A DNA stretch of 64,000 nt from Miscanthus floridulus (lineage: Eukaryota > Streptophyta > Magnoliopsida > Poales > Poaceae). Shown here piece after piece: positions 1 through 11,311 of this stretch. The notes under the pieces are model-generated. The model saw only the letters and a program-made list of their open reading frames with translations, was not told the DNA's origin and searched no databases. A program made the translations under genes and the position numbers. The stretch spans positions 116,532,123-116,596,122 of the forward strand of contig NC_089588.1 of NCBI RefSeq assembly GCF_019320115.1, read 5' to 3'. Each line of letters opens with the position of its first letter. The stretch's first letter is position 1.

Positions 1-423
1 TAAAAGAAGACGCTCACTCATGGCTATACAAAACCCATCCGTGACCAGCAAAAGACAAAGACCAAAGGAGTACAAATCAAGACCCTTCTTCTGGCTTTCT
101 TTCAACAGAAAAGAACCCGGAGAAGGCTTGGGGGCTGCAAGTACCTACCACAAAAAAACATATTTTCAATTTTTTTGACCCTCCAGCTTTTTTGTACCAA
201 AAAAAACAAGAGGCTCGGGGGCTACACTCAATGAGTGTAATTTTTGCAAAATTGCACTCACTGCACTCAAAGGAAAAAGAATCCAGAGGACATCAAGCAA
301 AAGTGCACATTAGCCAAAAGAAGAATCAAAGAAGACCATCTCAAGATTTCACTTCAAGAAGGACCCGGATCAAGACTACAACAACTCGGCCCTTGAAGCT
401 CAATCATGAAATGCTCGGGGGCT

Positions 424-888
424 TGTCGATGGGGAACCCTACGGGCCCCCCATAGACCATACTGCAGGGAGGTAGGCCTTGGTAACAAGGCCTATAGCCC
501 AATCGCCAAGAAGAACGCGGAGCAAAGCAATGTGCAAAACCGAAACTCCAACTCAAACTATACAAGGAAAGGCGCCCGAAGCGTAGCTTAGGACTCTGAC
601 CTTGTATCCGAATAGGACACAAACAACGCCTCTCAGCGCCTGGACTATAAAGGGCTGGTGAGGGTACCTATTGTAAGAGGAGAACGCATACCCGATACTC
701 AAAGCAATACAACGCAAACAGGCTAACGCCAAAATTGGACGTAAGGTTATTACTCGACCAAGTCGAGGGCCTGAACCAGTATAAATCGTGAGTCTCTTTG
801 TGTAACCGCCAAATTCCGCTATTCGCCGAAGCCCGAACAACTGTCCCAGGTACCCCCGTGGCAGGCTATCGGTGGTAAAACATTGACA
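424..888 (+). repeat. 3' LTR of the left-edge Gypsy element
   Basis: The 465-bp segment begins TGTCGATG and ends CATTGACA, an imperfect terminal inverted repeat of the TG...CA type. It is preceded by a purine tract and contains a TATA box. Both edges are marked by a change of context: retroelement tail on the left, LINE coding sequence on the right. Confidence 0.75.
646..652 (+). promoter_or_regulatory. TATA box inside the LTR
   Basis: The heptamer tataaag lies about 220 bp into the LTR in a GC-richer setting. This is the expected place for the U3 promoter of a Gypsy LTR. The transcription start is not mapped. Confidence 0.5.
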
Positions 889-1560
889 GGTCTCCATTGT
901 AAGAGGGTAAGCATAGGTATTAGGATATGACAGAGTCCAGGAATTGGAAGTAAAAACCAATCAAGTCTCTTAAGCAAAGGGGAAGTCTGCTTATTAGACC
1001 ATGTATATCTCCTACCTTTCAGAGGTATGCCAACAAGTCCAAGAAAGTTGATAGCATCATTAAAGAGGTACATGTCTAAGTGATCACCCTAGGTTGATTC
1101 CTATCATCTGGTGAACGACAAAGATTAAAGTCTCCAACAATAATCTAGTCTACTGAGTCTGGCATATTGATATTTTTAAACCACTGAATGAATTCTCTTT
1201 TTGCAGGGTGAGAACAAGGAGCATAAATATTGGTCAGAACCCAATGAGCATTATCATGAAGAGAGAAAAAATCAACAGATTGTGCATAAGAGTTGTCAAA
1301 AACTAAGTTTCCCTAAAAATGAATGGATTTCCACACAATTACAGAACCACCAGATCACCAATAGAAGGAAGATAAACATACTTATCAAAAGAAGGTGGGC
1401 AAATATTTCTCATAAATTGATCATCAAAGTGTTCTCTCTTTGTTTCTTGGAGACACACTACATCACAGTGGCTATCCAAAATTCTATCTCCAATTGCATT
1501 CTATTTTTTGTCTAAGTTTATACCTCGAACATTTCAACATAAAATAATATAGTTCCTATT
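889..1560 (-). pseudogene. LINE ORF2 fragment: AP-type endonuclease
   Basis: Minus-strand frames read NVRGIN near 1540, then CDVVCLQETKRE near 1460, and finally a segment with GRRYTWSN and LLKRLDWF (about 1040-965). These are the N-terminal, catalytic-glutamate and C-terminal landmarks of LINE endonucleases of the APE family, which nick target DNA for priming. The frame is broken by several stops. It shifts near 960, after which a neighbouring frame continues to 889 and stops at the LTR. The usual final motif SDHCP is missing because the LTR cuts just before it. Confidence 0.75.
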
Positions 1561-1649
1561 ATTCATAGCTAAACAAAAAGTTTTAAAAGGAAACATGCCC
1601 TGAGATTAACAGAGGACACAAGAGAGCACTATTGGGCCCCATCCTTCTT

Positions 1650-4567
1650 TGAGGACTTGCTAGGCTTCTTTTTGCCATTTTCCTTGGCCATTGGCTTGGT
1701 TCTGGGTGGCTTGGCATGGAGCTTGGCATCAGTCAACTCTTCAGGATTGATGTTTCAGAATGTGCCTCCAAGATCCCTAATGATGGAGGGTGAAATCACA
1801 GGAGGAGTGGAGGTACAGCCAAGGCAGCTCTTGTCTTTACAACCTGAATTATTGAATCCTTTATGGAGCTTCTTGATTCTCAGACTACGCCTGACCTCAG
1901 ATTCAGACAAAATTGGAGCATTTCCTTTTTTAGCTCGAGGTGTCTTGGAAGCTTGCTTGGAGGAGGATGGGGCATCAATGTTTCCATCAGAGGGAAGCTC
2001 TTCAATAACAACAGAAGAGGATTCAGATGAGGTACAGACTGAAAGATTAACATCAGGGCATTTATTAGGGAGACAAAAGACAAAGGAATTACCCTTGGAT
2101 GAAGCAGTAAAGTAATCCCAAGCAGGGGATTGAAGAAAATCCTTAGCCCAATCAAAAGAGGGTGATTACAAAAGAAGAATGATGAAGAAATTCATCCAAG
2201 TATCAGGGATGGTAACAGTTGGCATAGAGTTGGAACCCTAAGAAAAGTGTCTTACCCATTGCCTAATAGCTTCAGGGCTGGGTTTGTATAAAGGAGCCCA
2301 AGAGTTGAAGACAGGATCAACAGCAGGCTGAATGATATGAGCAAAGCCAATTTGCAGGTTCTCTTGCTGAATTTGCTCAAGCTCCCTTTTTAGGACCATG
2401 GAAATAATCCAGAAGATCCTCAATCTACACTTCTTCTAGCATAAGAGGTTCCAAATTATCAAAGTTGGGGAGAGGAACAATCTCCACTGGATCAATTGGA
2501 AGGAGTGGAGGCTCAGGTTCATTGTCTGAAGCATCTGTCAAATCATCCATAGCAAGCACCTGACCATCTTCATTAAGGTTATTCTGATTAACCTGAACAT
2601 CCACAACTGGTCCATCTACATTGATCACAATGTCTTGGGCAATCTCAGGCTGTATGTCCTGACCCTCTGGCTGTATGTTCTGAACATTCTAGGGCTGGAG
2701 AGGAATGAGCAAGGGTACTGGCTTTTCAGGCTCTAACTGCTGTTGGGCTGGCTCCGCAACACCTTGATTGGGCAAAAAATCCCAGCCCATAACTTGAAGA
2801 TGCTGATTGTTAGGATTGGGTGCAGCTAAAGGATTGAAAGGATTGAAAGATTGTGGCATTGGAGGCCCTTGTCCCGATTGCCCAAATCCAAAGAAAACAA
2901 AATTATTGGGCTGAAAAGCATCATCATTGTCATCTAGCCTGGGGGGATATCTTCATCTTGAGCCAAACCTCCAAGGAGGGTTGTTTGAAAACTCTCGCAC
3001 TGCACAGTCCAACTATCAGAGGTTGGGTCTAGGCCTTCTGTGAAGGTAAAAAACCAAGGTATTGAAGCTAACCCACTCACTCTGGCCCTGACATAAACTC
3101 TAGACATATTTTGGTAATCCTCTTCCCAGACTATCAGCTTACCAAACTCAGACACCGCTTTATCCACCAAAGCATGTCCAAAGATCAAGGTTGAGGCCAA
3201 TCAAAACAAGCCAAACATCATGTGTCATAACTGCAGTTCTATTGTTCCAAGCTTTATCATGGGGAATGAAAGAAATAGTACCATTGCCATAAGGAATTGG
3301 ACTATTCTGAATCAATAGATCTCGCTGATGCATGTAAGTGAACTTGACATATGCTTGTGCAAAAGGACAGGGTTGGATGGCTTCATAGGGAAAAGCATGC
3401 TGAACTGTCAGAAAATCAACAAGTACCTCTCTGATGGTGTTGAAGTCAATCTGATGCTGAGGCAGAGGATTAAAAGTAGCAATAGCTAAATCATTATGCT
3501 GCCTCTGAATGCGTCTAGTGACAACCCGCTGCATCAGAGGTCGTCCTTCAACCATGATCCTCTATGCACCCTTAGGCAAAAAAGGTCGCAGATCAACAAA
3601 ACGGAAAGCCATCTTCTCCTGAAGATCAGAAAAAGAAGAAGAAGCTACAGTACACTGCCACACTGGGTTTTCGCAGACCACGCTACATGAACAGTAGCAG
3701 GAGGATGAGCAATATTGAGCTTGGCACATGCGAACTCACCAAAATAGGAGAAGATATGAGGTTGTGGGAGGGACACCGTCACCCGCTCCGACGGCGATGG
3801 CAGATCGTCGTCAAACTCCGGCGTCGTGATTTTCCAGGTGCGGCACCAGGGGACAATGCGAGGAGTCGGAGGGGAGAGACGAAGGTGATTTTTAGAGTAG
3901 TCGGTGAAAGAGGAGAAGCGTCGAACTTTGTAGCCGGTTGCAGGCCCAGCGGGCAACGAGTGAATGACCAGGCGATCACCGGAAGCTGGAGCGGCATTAC
4001 CGGTGAGGCGCGACGATCGAGGCGGGAAGCTGCACCTTCCCGATTGATGACCACGAGCCCACAAGACTGACAAGGGGGCCTCTCACTACGGGTGGATTCG
4101 TGGGCTGGGCCTTGAAAGCTATCCAGGTGCATCCGCGAGGATTGAGGATGCGGGCCAAGAATGCCCGTTAAGGCTGGATTGAAAGCACTAGTAACAGCAG
4201 GCTTAATGCGAGTAAAGACTGATTGATGGGCCTGTTTAAAATATTTTTGAATTTGAAAATTCGGAGGGCGAAGAACATGGCGGGTTCCATGCCTCTCCAA
4301 ATTGGCACCAGAGAGCGGATTTGATTTAGACGATTTCTTACCAACATCCACCCATTCAGCGGCCTGCTCTTTCTGCCAGAGATTAAACTCATATCCAAAA
4401 TTTGGTCCTCCACCATGCCAAAGGTGAAAGAAAATCTTAAAATTGGCACATTCAAAAGACTTAAGCCGATAAATATGAAAGCCAACTTCTTGAGAATGAA
4501 CGGAGAAACGAAAAACTCGTTCACCCAGAGACAAGATTCTGAAGCCATTGGGTTGACCTCCAATCAC
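1650..4567 (-). pseudogene. LINE ORF1-like protein, fragmented
   Basis: From 4567 downward the minus strand reads RVFRFSVHSQEVGFHIYRLK, then FFHLWHGGGPN (about 4500-4400), and later MVEGRPLMQRVVTRR (about 3555) and KLIVWEEDYQNMSRVYVRAR (about 3150). I recognise these as recurring pieces of a grass LINE-associated ORF1 family of unknown exact function, presumably nucleic-acid binding. At least six blocks in different frames (4567-3780, 3555-3160, 3200-2934, 2628-2425, 2423-2238, 2155-1880) keep the same order, so this is one gene broken by indels. The far N-terminus probably lies beyond the CACTA insertion at 11312 onward. No start codon can be assigned. Confidence 0.6.
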
Positions 4568-5670
4568 CACTACCGGAGACTATGTAGTTACCGAGTGCCC
4601 GGACAATTACCGAGTGTCAAAAGTCGGGGCACTCGGAAAATATTACTTACCGAGTGCCAACACTCGGAAAACATAAACACCCGGTAGTAGACCGGTTTAC
4701 CGAGTACGCACACTCGGTAACTTCAGACACTCGGTAAAACTACAAGTTTACCGAAGGGGTGCACTCGGTAAAAACAGACACTCGGTATTGAGGTGCCACG
4801 TCACCTAGTATACCAACCGTGCGCTAAACGGCGACACGGCATGACATGTTTACCGAGTGTATAAGTATTTGCACTCGGTAATAATAAAGTTTTACTGAGT
4901 GTATGTGCACAACACTCGGTAAACACTATCTTTTACCGAGTGTATTGGCGCAACACTCGGTAAAATTCAACCAAATTTCTTGTTTTTCCCTTCATTCTTT
5001 TTCCTCTATCCACATATGATATTTAGTACTCCATTCCAAAATATGGTGTTTATTTTGATTTATTTACTATATTTCACAAAATTTTCATTCTTTATGAAAA
5101 TTAGGTACATATCGTGTAAATTTAATTGTAATAATTAAAATCGAACTCGATAAATCACGAGATTGGAAGAATTAACATTGAAGCATACATCTATGTTATA
5201 GAAAAATTTTCATAACGTTTCGGAAGTATTTTTACATTCGTCGCTGCCGAACCGGTACATCTCCCAAAGAGACGCTAAACATTCACAATGACGAGTAGGA
5301 TTTCTATTAAGAGTGAAATTCAGCATTATGATTTGAACTTGGAATTTTTTAAATAGTAAATAGATGACATGAAATAGTTCATATGAAAGTTTGGTGAATT
5401 TTAGGATTAAATTGGCATTTTTTCATTTTTGTTTTGCATGAAATAATGGATACTTTTACCGAGTGTGACCTCAAACACTCGGTAAAGGTTAGCCACGGCC
5501 CACCTGTCTGCCACAGTGGGCTGCCATGCTTCTGTTTACTGAGTGTCGTAGATCTAGGCACTCGATAAACATGTACCAGGCCCACATGTTATTGGGCTGT
5601 GGTGCTTCTGTTTACCGAGTGCCGTAGATCTGGGCACTCGGTAAACATGTACCAGGCCCACATGTACCAG
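4568..5670. repeat. left terminal and subterminal repeats of the CACTA
   Basis: After the 20-bp end, the motif TTTACCGAGTG or its complement CACTCGGTAAA occurs many times (dense at 4585-4970 and again 5455-5650), often as short palindromes with 3-20 bases between arms. In En/Spm such subterminal repeats bind the TNPA protein. Bases 4985-5450 between the clusters are AT-rich and contain nothing recognisable. Confidence 0.85.
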
Positions 5671-6615
5671 CCGTTTCTCCCTCAAATCATGCAGACACAC
5701 ACACACCGCACACGCCCGCGCATCCCCGCCGCACCGCCGCCGTCCCCCGCGCCTCCCCGCGCCCGCGCGCTCCACGCCGGCGCCGGCGCCTCCCCACCGC
5801 CGCGGCCGCCTCCTCCCCTCCACCACCGCCGCCTATCGTTCCCGTTCCTCTCTCGCTCGCTCCCGTGCCGAACTGCCCATTCACACTCACCGTCCGGAAG
5901 CTTGCATCTCGCCGGCCGGCGACGGCCGTGCCACCTGCTCCCATCCTTGCGGCTTCCCTGGCCTCGATCTGGCGCCCGAGACGAAGACCACGGAAGGGAG
6001 CGCAACGACGAGCTCGACTGATTCCGCGACTTGTCTGCTGTACCTGTATGGCCAGGGCCGCCGCCTTCTCCAGGTGCGCGAAAGAAATTGAATTTTCTGC
6101 CCCTTCGATTGCTCGATGTCAGCTAGGCTTGTTTCCCTGGTTCAAAGAACGTTAGTTTGCTTCTTTGTCCTTTCCTGTCCACCAGTAAGCTGGTTCGAAT
6201 CAAAGTAGTGCCTTAATAAGTTCAGTCGATTGCAACACTGTGAATGAAACGAGGAGTGCTCGTGCAGATCTTGTAGTCACCAGAGAATGAATGAAGCTCC
6301 CTTTTTTAGTTTCCAAATGTGAAGATTTTGCTAGGGATAAAGATGCTGATTCTTATGGTGTGGCCCTTTATTCCTCCCCTGGTTCATTAGTCCAAATATA
6401 TACTGTTCTTGGTTTTTGGGCACGGCCAGCTTTGCAAGAATAGCACAGCGGTCTGCTGAACCTGATGAAGTGATTGATCAACTCAAATGGACGGCATTAA
6501 TTCCCGGCCGGTCTGCAATTTCGGCGCCAAAATTATGTGTGTGCTGGCGCGCCTCACCTCATGATCATGCGTGCATGCATGTAAGATCGAGCTGTGTTTG
6601 ATCAATGCATAGGGC

Positions 6616-6622
6616 TATATAA
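6616..6622 (+). promoter_or_regulatory. TATA box captured with the Ole e 1-like exon
   Basis: tatataa lies 68 bp upstream of the ATG at 6684, followed by a CT-rich leader (ctccatctcatc, catccatctatcc). This spacing is normal for a plant core promoter, so promoter and first exon seem to have been captured together. Confidence 0.55.
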
Positions 6623-6683
6623 GGCAAGCATTCCATTGCCTTTCTCCATCTCATCGAGTCATCCATCTATCCATCCTCCAAAC

Positions 6684-6846
6684 ATGGCTGCGGCACTTGG
6701 GGGCCTTCTCCCCGGCGTCTGCGCCGTGCTGATGGTAATCGCCGTCGCAAGCGCTGCCTCCAGCGAGGCCTCCTCGGTGGTCGTTGGCCTCGCCAAATGC
6801 GCCGACTGCACCAGGAAGAACATGAAGGCCGAGGCGGCATTCAAGG
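6684..6846 (+). pseudogene. captured first exon of a Pollen Ole e 1-like secreted protein
   Basis: The ATG at 6684 starts a hydrophobic signal peptide (LLPGVCAVLMVIAVASA) followed by VVVGLAKCADCTRKN and MKAEAAFKG. The cysteine pattern CADC and the segment AEAAFKG are hallmarks of the N-terminal part of Pollen Ole e 1/extensin-like plant proteins, which are secreted and of largely unknown biochemical role. The exon ends at AAGG/GTATAT, a plausible donor. The next exon of the family is not found, and reading through gives a stop at 6852. It lies within the intron-sized gap of the SLX9-like piece and has its own TATA box. Confidence 0.7.
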
Positions 6847-6898
6847 GTATATAGAGTACTAGGAGTACATGCATTTAATTATGCTATAACATTAACAG

Positions 6899-6975
6899 TG
6901 CATACTGAATGCTTTACGCTGATCAGTGATTCGGTCAGAAGAAGCCACTACGGGATACTGTGTATACTGAATGTT
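6899..6975 (+). other. internal copy of the CACTA terminal repeat in filler DNA
   Basis: At 6946-6965 the 20 bases cactacgggatactgtgtat are identical to the complement of the element's right end (11292-11311). The stretch lies between two copies of atactgaatg (6902-6911 and 6963-6972). A roughly 50-bp insert between short direct repeats looks like a templated filler made during break repair. Confidence 0.7.
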
Positions 6976-8577
6976 TATATCTTATTATTTTTACTATTGG
7001 TGATTGATGGTGGACTGACTTGTTCTACCCATAGTCTGCAAATTACATAAGTGTAAGTAGGTTTATTTTGTCACAAAGATTGGTGTCTGCACTTCCTTTA
7101 GCTAATTTATTTATAGCTCCCTACAGTGACATCATTATCAAGAGTCAGCAATGCTATGACCTTGCAGTCACAGTCCAATAATAATTTTCTCCATTTGATT
7201 GATCTAATATTTGAGCTGTTTTGATATGATGTCACTAGGCATGCACTACTCTGTTCTTAGATTTGAGTAATGCTGTCTGATTATTGTTCTGCTCAGGTAG
7301 CTCTCGATTGCAATACTGCCATTGTTTAACCATGTTTGAATTAGACCCGTGCGAAAAATATTCACTTTTGTTCTCTGGACATGGCCACTTTATTTCTGAA
7401 AAAATTCCTCTTGTTGAAATGCCTGCAGGACGGGGGCTTCTAAGAAGCACGAGCTCAAATCTAAGCAAAAATTGGAAAAGAAGCTCAGGTTTTACTCAAG
7501 TAGGTGTGACCTTATCTTAAGTCAGACGATTTTTTTCTATGAGATCTTGATTCATAGATTCCCTCATGTTGTCCTGTCATCCATCTTTCACTGCCTGTTG
7601 AATTAGATGTATGTACAAGACAGACATATGTAGGTAGTATGGTGTTGAGGGTTAAAAGTTTGATTGTATGGAAGAACTGATTGAAGTGCTGGCCTTAGGA
7701 TAAAGGCATTTGTAGATACAAACTGGACATGTAACATTTGTAGATACAAACTGAATTTTCATAATTCTGCAATGTGGATGATAGATAGCTCTATTTAATC
7801 TGATGGATAGAGACGAATGTTTATGAACTATATTTGTAAACTTCAAATGTTTACTTCGAACACATGAACCATGGAATCCCAGTCTTCATATTCAGTCATT
7901 TACAGTTGCAACATCTAGCAATGAGTAGCACGAGGTATCCCATGCTTGTACCTTCTTCAGTAGTTGGTCAATTTTGTTTTTCATACAATGTCATTGCATT
8001 TTCTAGAGAAGAAATATTAACTATCAATGGGTTGTCATCTCCATTCTTCATTGTCTGAAAAAGATGAATAATGGTTCTTTTGCATAGTCATCCGCATAGT
8101 TATGTGTTTACTTTCAGTTTCTTGTATGGAGTAAATAGGTTATTTGTTAAAATACAGTATGAATGGATTATATTAGCTGAATTGCATTATATGTCTATGC
8201 AGTCTCTTGCTAGACAGCTAAGGTAATGATGTTAGATGAACTAAACATTGTAAAAACATACTGATATGAGAAAAGGGTCCAAAACAACAAATTTATGCTA
8301 TTAGAGAATACACTGGAGGTAACTACAGAAGTAGACTTTTTGCTTCCTTCAAATCATTCCACATAAGACTTAGTGCACTACTACTCTTCCATGTATTCCT
8401 CCATCTACAAGTGACATAGCGGCCTTTCAACCTTAGGTAAAATCTCATCATCCAATCTAGCAAACATCTTCTATGTGAATCAACCAAGAACATGAATGTC
8501 TCTTTATCATCTCATATGGTTTTTCTCTAGCACTACTACTCTATTGCTCTAAACTGCAATATCGTCTATATGTTAGG

Positions 8578-10331
8578 ATGGATAACGTCAGTGGATGTAC
8601 ACGGGCTATCAGAAGAGGGGTCAATACACAAATGAATGGATTGAGAAGGCCAATGATTTCATGACGAAGGCATTTGCAAACGGACGGCGACATGCCTGGT
8701 GTCCCTGTAGGAAGTGTAAGAACAAGGCAATGAAAACATATGAGGAGATGAGTAAAGATCTTGTCAACAATGGATTTGTAGAGAACTATACCCGGTGGAC
8801 CATGCATGGTGAACGCCATCGTGCGAGAGAAGAGGTCGTGAGACAACGGATCGAGGAGTTTGATTCTGAAGTCGGGGTGGCAGAAATGTTAAATGACCAT
8901 GACATGGCTTTCGATGAAGGAAGTGCAGAGCAGGAGCCAGAGCAAACTGCAAAGGTGTTTTATGCCATGTTGGATGCAGCACAACAACCCCTTCACGGGC
9001 GCACCAATGTTTCTAAACTGGATGCCATTGCACGTCTAATGGTTGTGAAGTCCCAGTTTAGCTGGAGTAGAGAATCCTTCGATCAACTGTTGACAGTAGT
9101 TGGCACCCTACTTCCGGATGATCACGTTCTGCCAAAGAACACGTATGAGTCAAATAAAATCCTTCGTGCACTCAAGATGTCGTACGAGCAGATACATGCT
9201 TGTCCGAACGGATGCATCTTATTCAGGGGAGAACATGCTGACGATAAGTATTGTCCGAAGTGTAAGGCATCTAGGTACATTGAGTTAGAATCTGGTGATG
9301 GTCGGAAGATGCAAACAAAAGTCGGCGCAAAGATCCTGAGGTACCTTCCTTTCATACCGAGGATCCAACGGCTTTTCATGAGCGAGGAATCCGCAAAACA
9401 GATGACGTGGCACAAAACTGGACGCCGATACACTGACAAGATGATACATCCGTCCGATGGTGAATCATGGAAAAGCTTCGATCGGAAGCATACCGACAAA
9501 GCTGACGAGGCTCGTAATGTACGCATTGCACTGGCAACTGATGGGTTCAATCCTTATGGAATGGGTTCTTCACCAGACACATGTTGGCCCGTATTCGTCA
9601 TCCCTCTCAACCTCCCACCTGGCGTCGCCTTTCAACGGCAAAATATTTTCTTGTCACTTATAATTCCAGGACACCCGGGGGCTAATATGAGTGTGTACAT
9701 GGAGCCTTTGATAGACGATTTGGTCTGTGCATGGGATGAAGGGGTAGTGACATACGATCGATTCACAAAGACAAACTTCAGAATGCATATTTGGTACCAT
9801 TATTCCATGCATGACTTCCTGGCTTATGGGTTATTTTGTGGCTGGTGTGTTCACACGAAGATGCCATGCCCGATATGCAAGTCAGCTGTGGAGTTCTTTC
9901 GGTTGGAGAAGGGGGGCAAGTTTTCTTCGTTTGACAAACATCGACAATCCCTCCCTCTTGACCACCCATTTAGGAGAGACAAGAAGAACTTTCGAAAAGG
10001 TGTCACAGTGGAAGACTCTGCACCGGAAATGATGACAGGTGCCCAGGTTCTTGAGATGTTAGATGGTCTTGTGGTCGACAATGAAAAGGGGGGCTTCGTG
10101 GGATACGGAAAAGAGCATGCCTGGACACACAAGTCGTGCTTGTGGAAGCTTCCTTACTTTAAGGACCTCCTTCTTCCACATAACATTGATGTAATGCACA
10201 CTGAAAAGAATTTCGCCGAGGCGGTCCTTCACACAATCATGGACTAGGAAAAGTCAAAGGACAATGTCAAGGCTAGATTGGATCAAGCAACGCTGTGCGA
10301 TAGACCAAAGATAAACATGTGCAATCTCATT
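8578..10331 (+). pseudogene. TNP2-type CACTA transposase, truncated
   Basis: An open frame from 8595 to 10244 encodes the N-terminal transposase-associated zinc-binding domain (AWCPCRKCKNKA, then ENYTRWTMHGE), a cysteine cluster (HACPNGCILF, YCPKCKASRY) and the TNP2 core (ATDGFNPYGM, PVFVIPLNLPPG, CPICKSAV, HNIDVMHTEKN). The family start is probably the ATG at 8578. Two extra bases after codon two put it out of frame, so the track starts at the ATG at 8595. A TAG at 10245 interrupts the frame. The family sequence continues in the same frame to NMCNL (about 10331) and then ends. The C-terminal half usual for this family is missing, so the protein cannot be complete. Confidence 0.85.
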
Positions 10332-10683
10332 CTAGGGACCTTCTACAGCTGGATCGAACAACGATATGCAGGGTGATCAAGACCTGGACTTGACTCCGTT
10401 TCTCCGCAGGCCTCCGACCATGTGACAGGCCATCCGACCTTGTTTGATAGTTTTGTATGTTGAACTGTGGACTTGGTTGAACTTTGTGGACTTTGGACAT
10501 ATGTTGATGGTGTTTGTGGACTTTGCATGGTGCTTGTCGACATATGTTTGTTATTGTGAGTGGATGTGACATTTGTGGACATATATGTGATATATATTGC
10601 CTATCTGTCATGTTATTATAATTTCTTGTGATTTTGTTGCTTATTGTGACTGGATATGCACTGAAACAAACAAAAAAAATTAT

Positions 10684-11311
10684 GTGGACATATTTTACCG
10701 AGTGTAGCACTCGGTAAAACAGAGATTCTGTCAGTTTTACCGAGTGTAGCACTCGGTAAAACAGCGAACAGAACCAAATTGGTTTTGATTCTGTGAATTT
10801 TGCCGAGGGTGCCATTTTTTACCGAGTGTCGCTTCCCCACTCGGAAATATTTGACTACTTTTTACCGAGTGGGAACACTCGGTAAACATTATTCCTGAAG
10901 TTTATTTGCGGAATTGTTTTAATCACGAAAATGGTTATTATTTTACCGAGTGTTAGGAGCTACACTCGGTAAACATTATTCAAAAAATTTATTTGCGGAA
11001 TTGTTTTAATCACGAAATGCTAATTTATTTACCGAGTGCTGCTAGTGACATTCGGTAAACGTCGCCGTTAACGGTCAGTTTGGAGGCTGACGACCGTCAA
11101 GTCATAATTGTTTACCAAGTGTCATTGTAGCACTCGGTAACTCTCTGCTCCGAGTGCGCTGATATTAGACACTCGGTAAAATAAATTCACCGAGTCGTTG
11201 TTTGCCGAGTCCACTTTACCGAGTGTGGCACTCGGTAAAGAGTTTGCCGAGTGTGTAGCACTATTTGCCGAGTGTTACTCACACTCGGTAAATACACAGT
11301 ATCCCGTAGTG
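10684..11311. repeat. right subterminal repeats and terminal repeat of the CACTA
   Basis: Repeated palindromes such as TTTTACCGAGTG-tag-CACTCGGTAAAA fill 10690-11290, and the last 20 bases are the right terminal repeat. The stretch 10332-10683 between the transposase and this array is AT-rich with runs of tttgtggac and shows no gene. Confidence 0.85.

Larger units (their letters stand above)
1..888 (+). mobile_element. 3' end of a Ty3/Gypsy LTR retrotransposon
   Basis: Bases 1-423 are the non-coding 3' tail of the internal region. They contain repeats of the form gctcgggggct, familiar from the 3' tails of large grass Gypsy elements. The last of these (about 413-423) is the polypurine tract directly before the LTR at 424. 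No reading frame here resembles a retroelement protein. The 5' part lies outside the window. The element is inserted in the minus-strand LINE that starts at 889, because the LINE endonuclease frame stops exactly at the LTR edge. Only one copy of a possible 5-bp target duplication (ggtct, 889-893) is visible. The lineage (Tat-like) is a guess from the tail style. Confidence 0.75.
889..4567 (-). mobile_element. decayed LINE (plant L1-type), minus strand
   Basis: Read on the minus strand, 4567 to about 1650 carries broken frames of an ORF1-type protein, and about 1560 to 889 carries the start of ORF2 (apurinic endonuclease). The left edge is cut by the Gypsy LTR at 888, so the reverse transcriptase, 3' UTR and poly(A) tail are not present. 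The right edge at 4567 is the insertion point of the CACTA element 4568-11311. The LINE appears to resume at 11312, because the three bases cac are duplicated on both sides. Many stops and frameshifts show that this is the oldest layer of the local nest. Confidence 0.75.
6048..7499 (+). pseudogene. captured gene piece, two exons, probably SLX9-like
   Basis: A short first exon (6048-6073, ATG then MARAAAFSR) ends at a clear donor (AG/GTGCGC). An acceptor (CTGCAG) at 7428 opens a second exon (7429-7499) that continues in the same frame as TGASKKHELKSKQKLEKK, with a donor gtaggt at 7500. The lysine-rich second exon resembles my memory of the N-terminal part of plant SLX9-like ribosome-biogenesis proteins. 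This identification is by eye and moderate. The region before the first exon (5690-6047) is very GC-rich and fits a 5' UTR. Later exons are absent, so this is a 5' fragment. The apparent intron contains the Pollen Ole e 1-like exon. Confidence 0.45.
4568..11311 (+). mobile_element. complete CACTA (En/Spm) transposon with captured gene pieces
   Basis: The element starts CACTACCGGAGACTATGTAG and ends with the complement of CACTACGGGATACTGTGTAT, imperfect terminal inverted repeats. The flanks are cac (4565-4567) and cac (11312-11314), a perfect 3-bp target duplication as expected for CACTA elements. Length is 6744 bp. Both ends carry arrays of TTACCGAGTG and its complement. The interior holds an SLX9-like gene piece (6048-7499), a Pollen Ole e 1-like exon (6684-6846) and a TNP2 transposase lacking its C-terminal part (8578-10331). 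No second transposon protein is seen. It looks non-autonomous because its transposase is truncated. It sits inside a minus-strand LINE. Confidence 0.9.

Noticed and set aside
5599..6021. 140-codon frame rich in Pro and Arg
   Set aside because: It begins inside CACTA subterminal repeats and runs through what looks like a 5' UTR. Low-complexity composition.
4568..11311. Regularly repeated short palindromes that could be mistaken for a CRISPR array
   Set aside because: Spacing is irregular, motifs occur in both orientations, and they sit at the two ends of a CACTA element in a plant genome.
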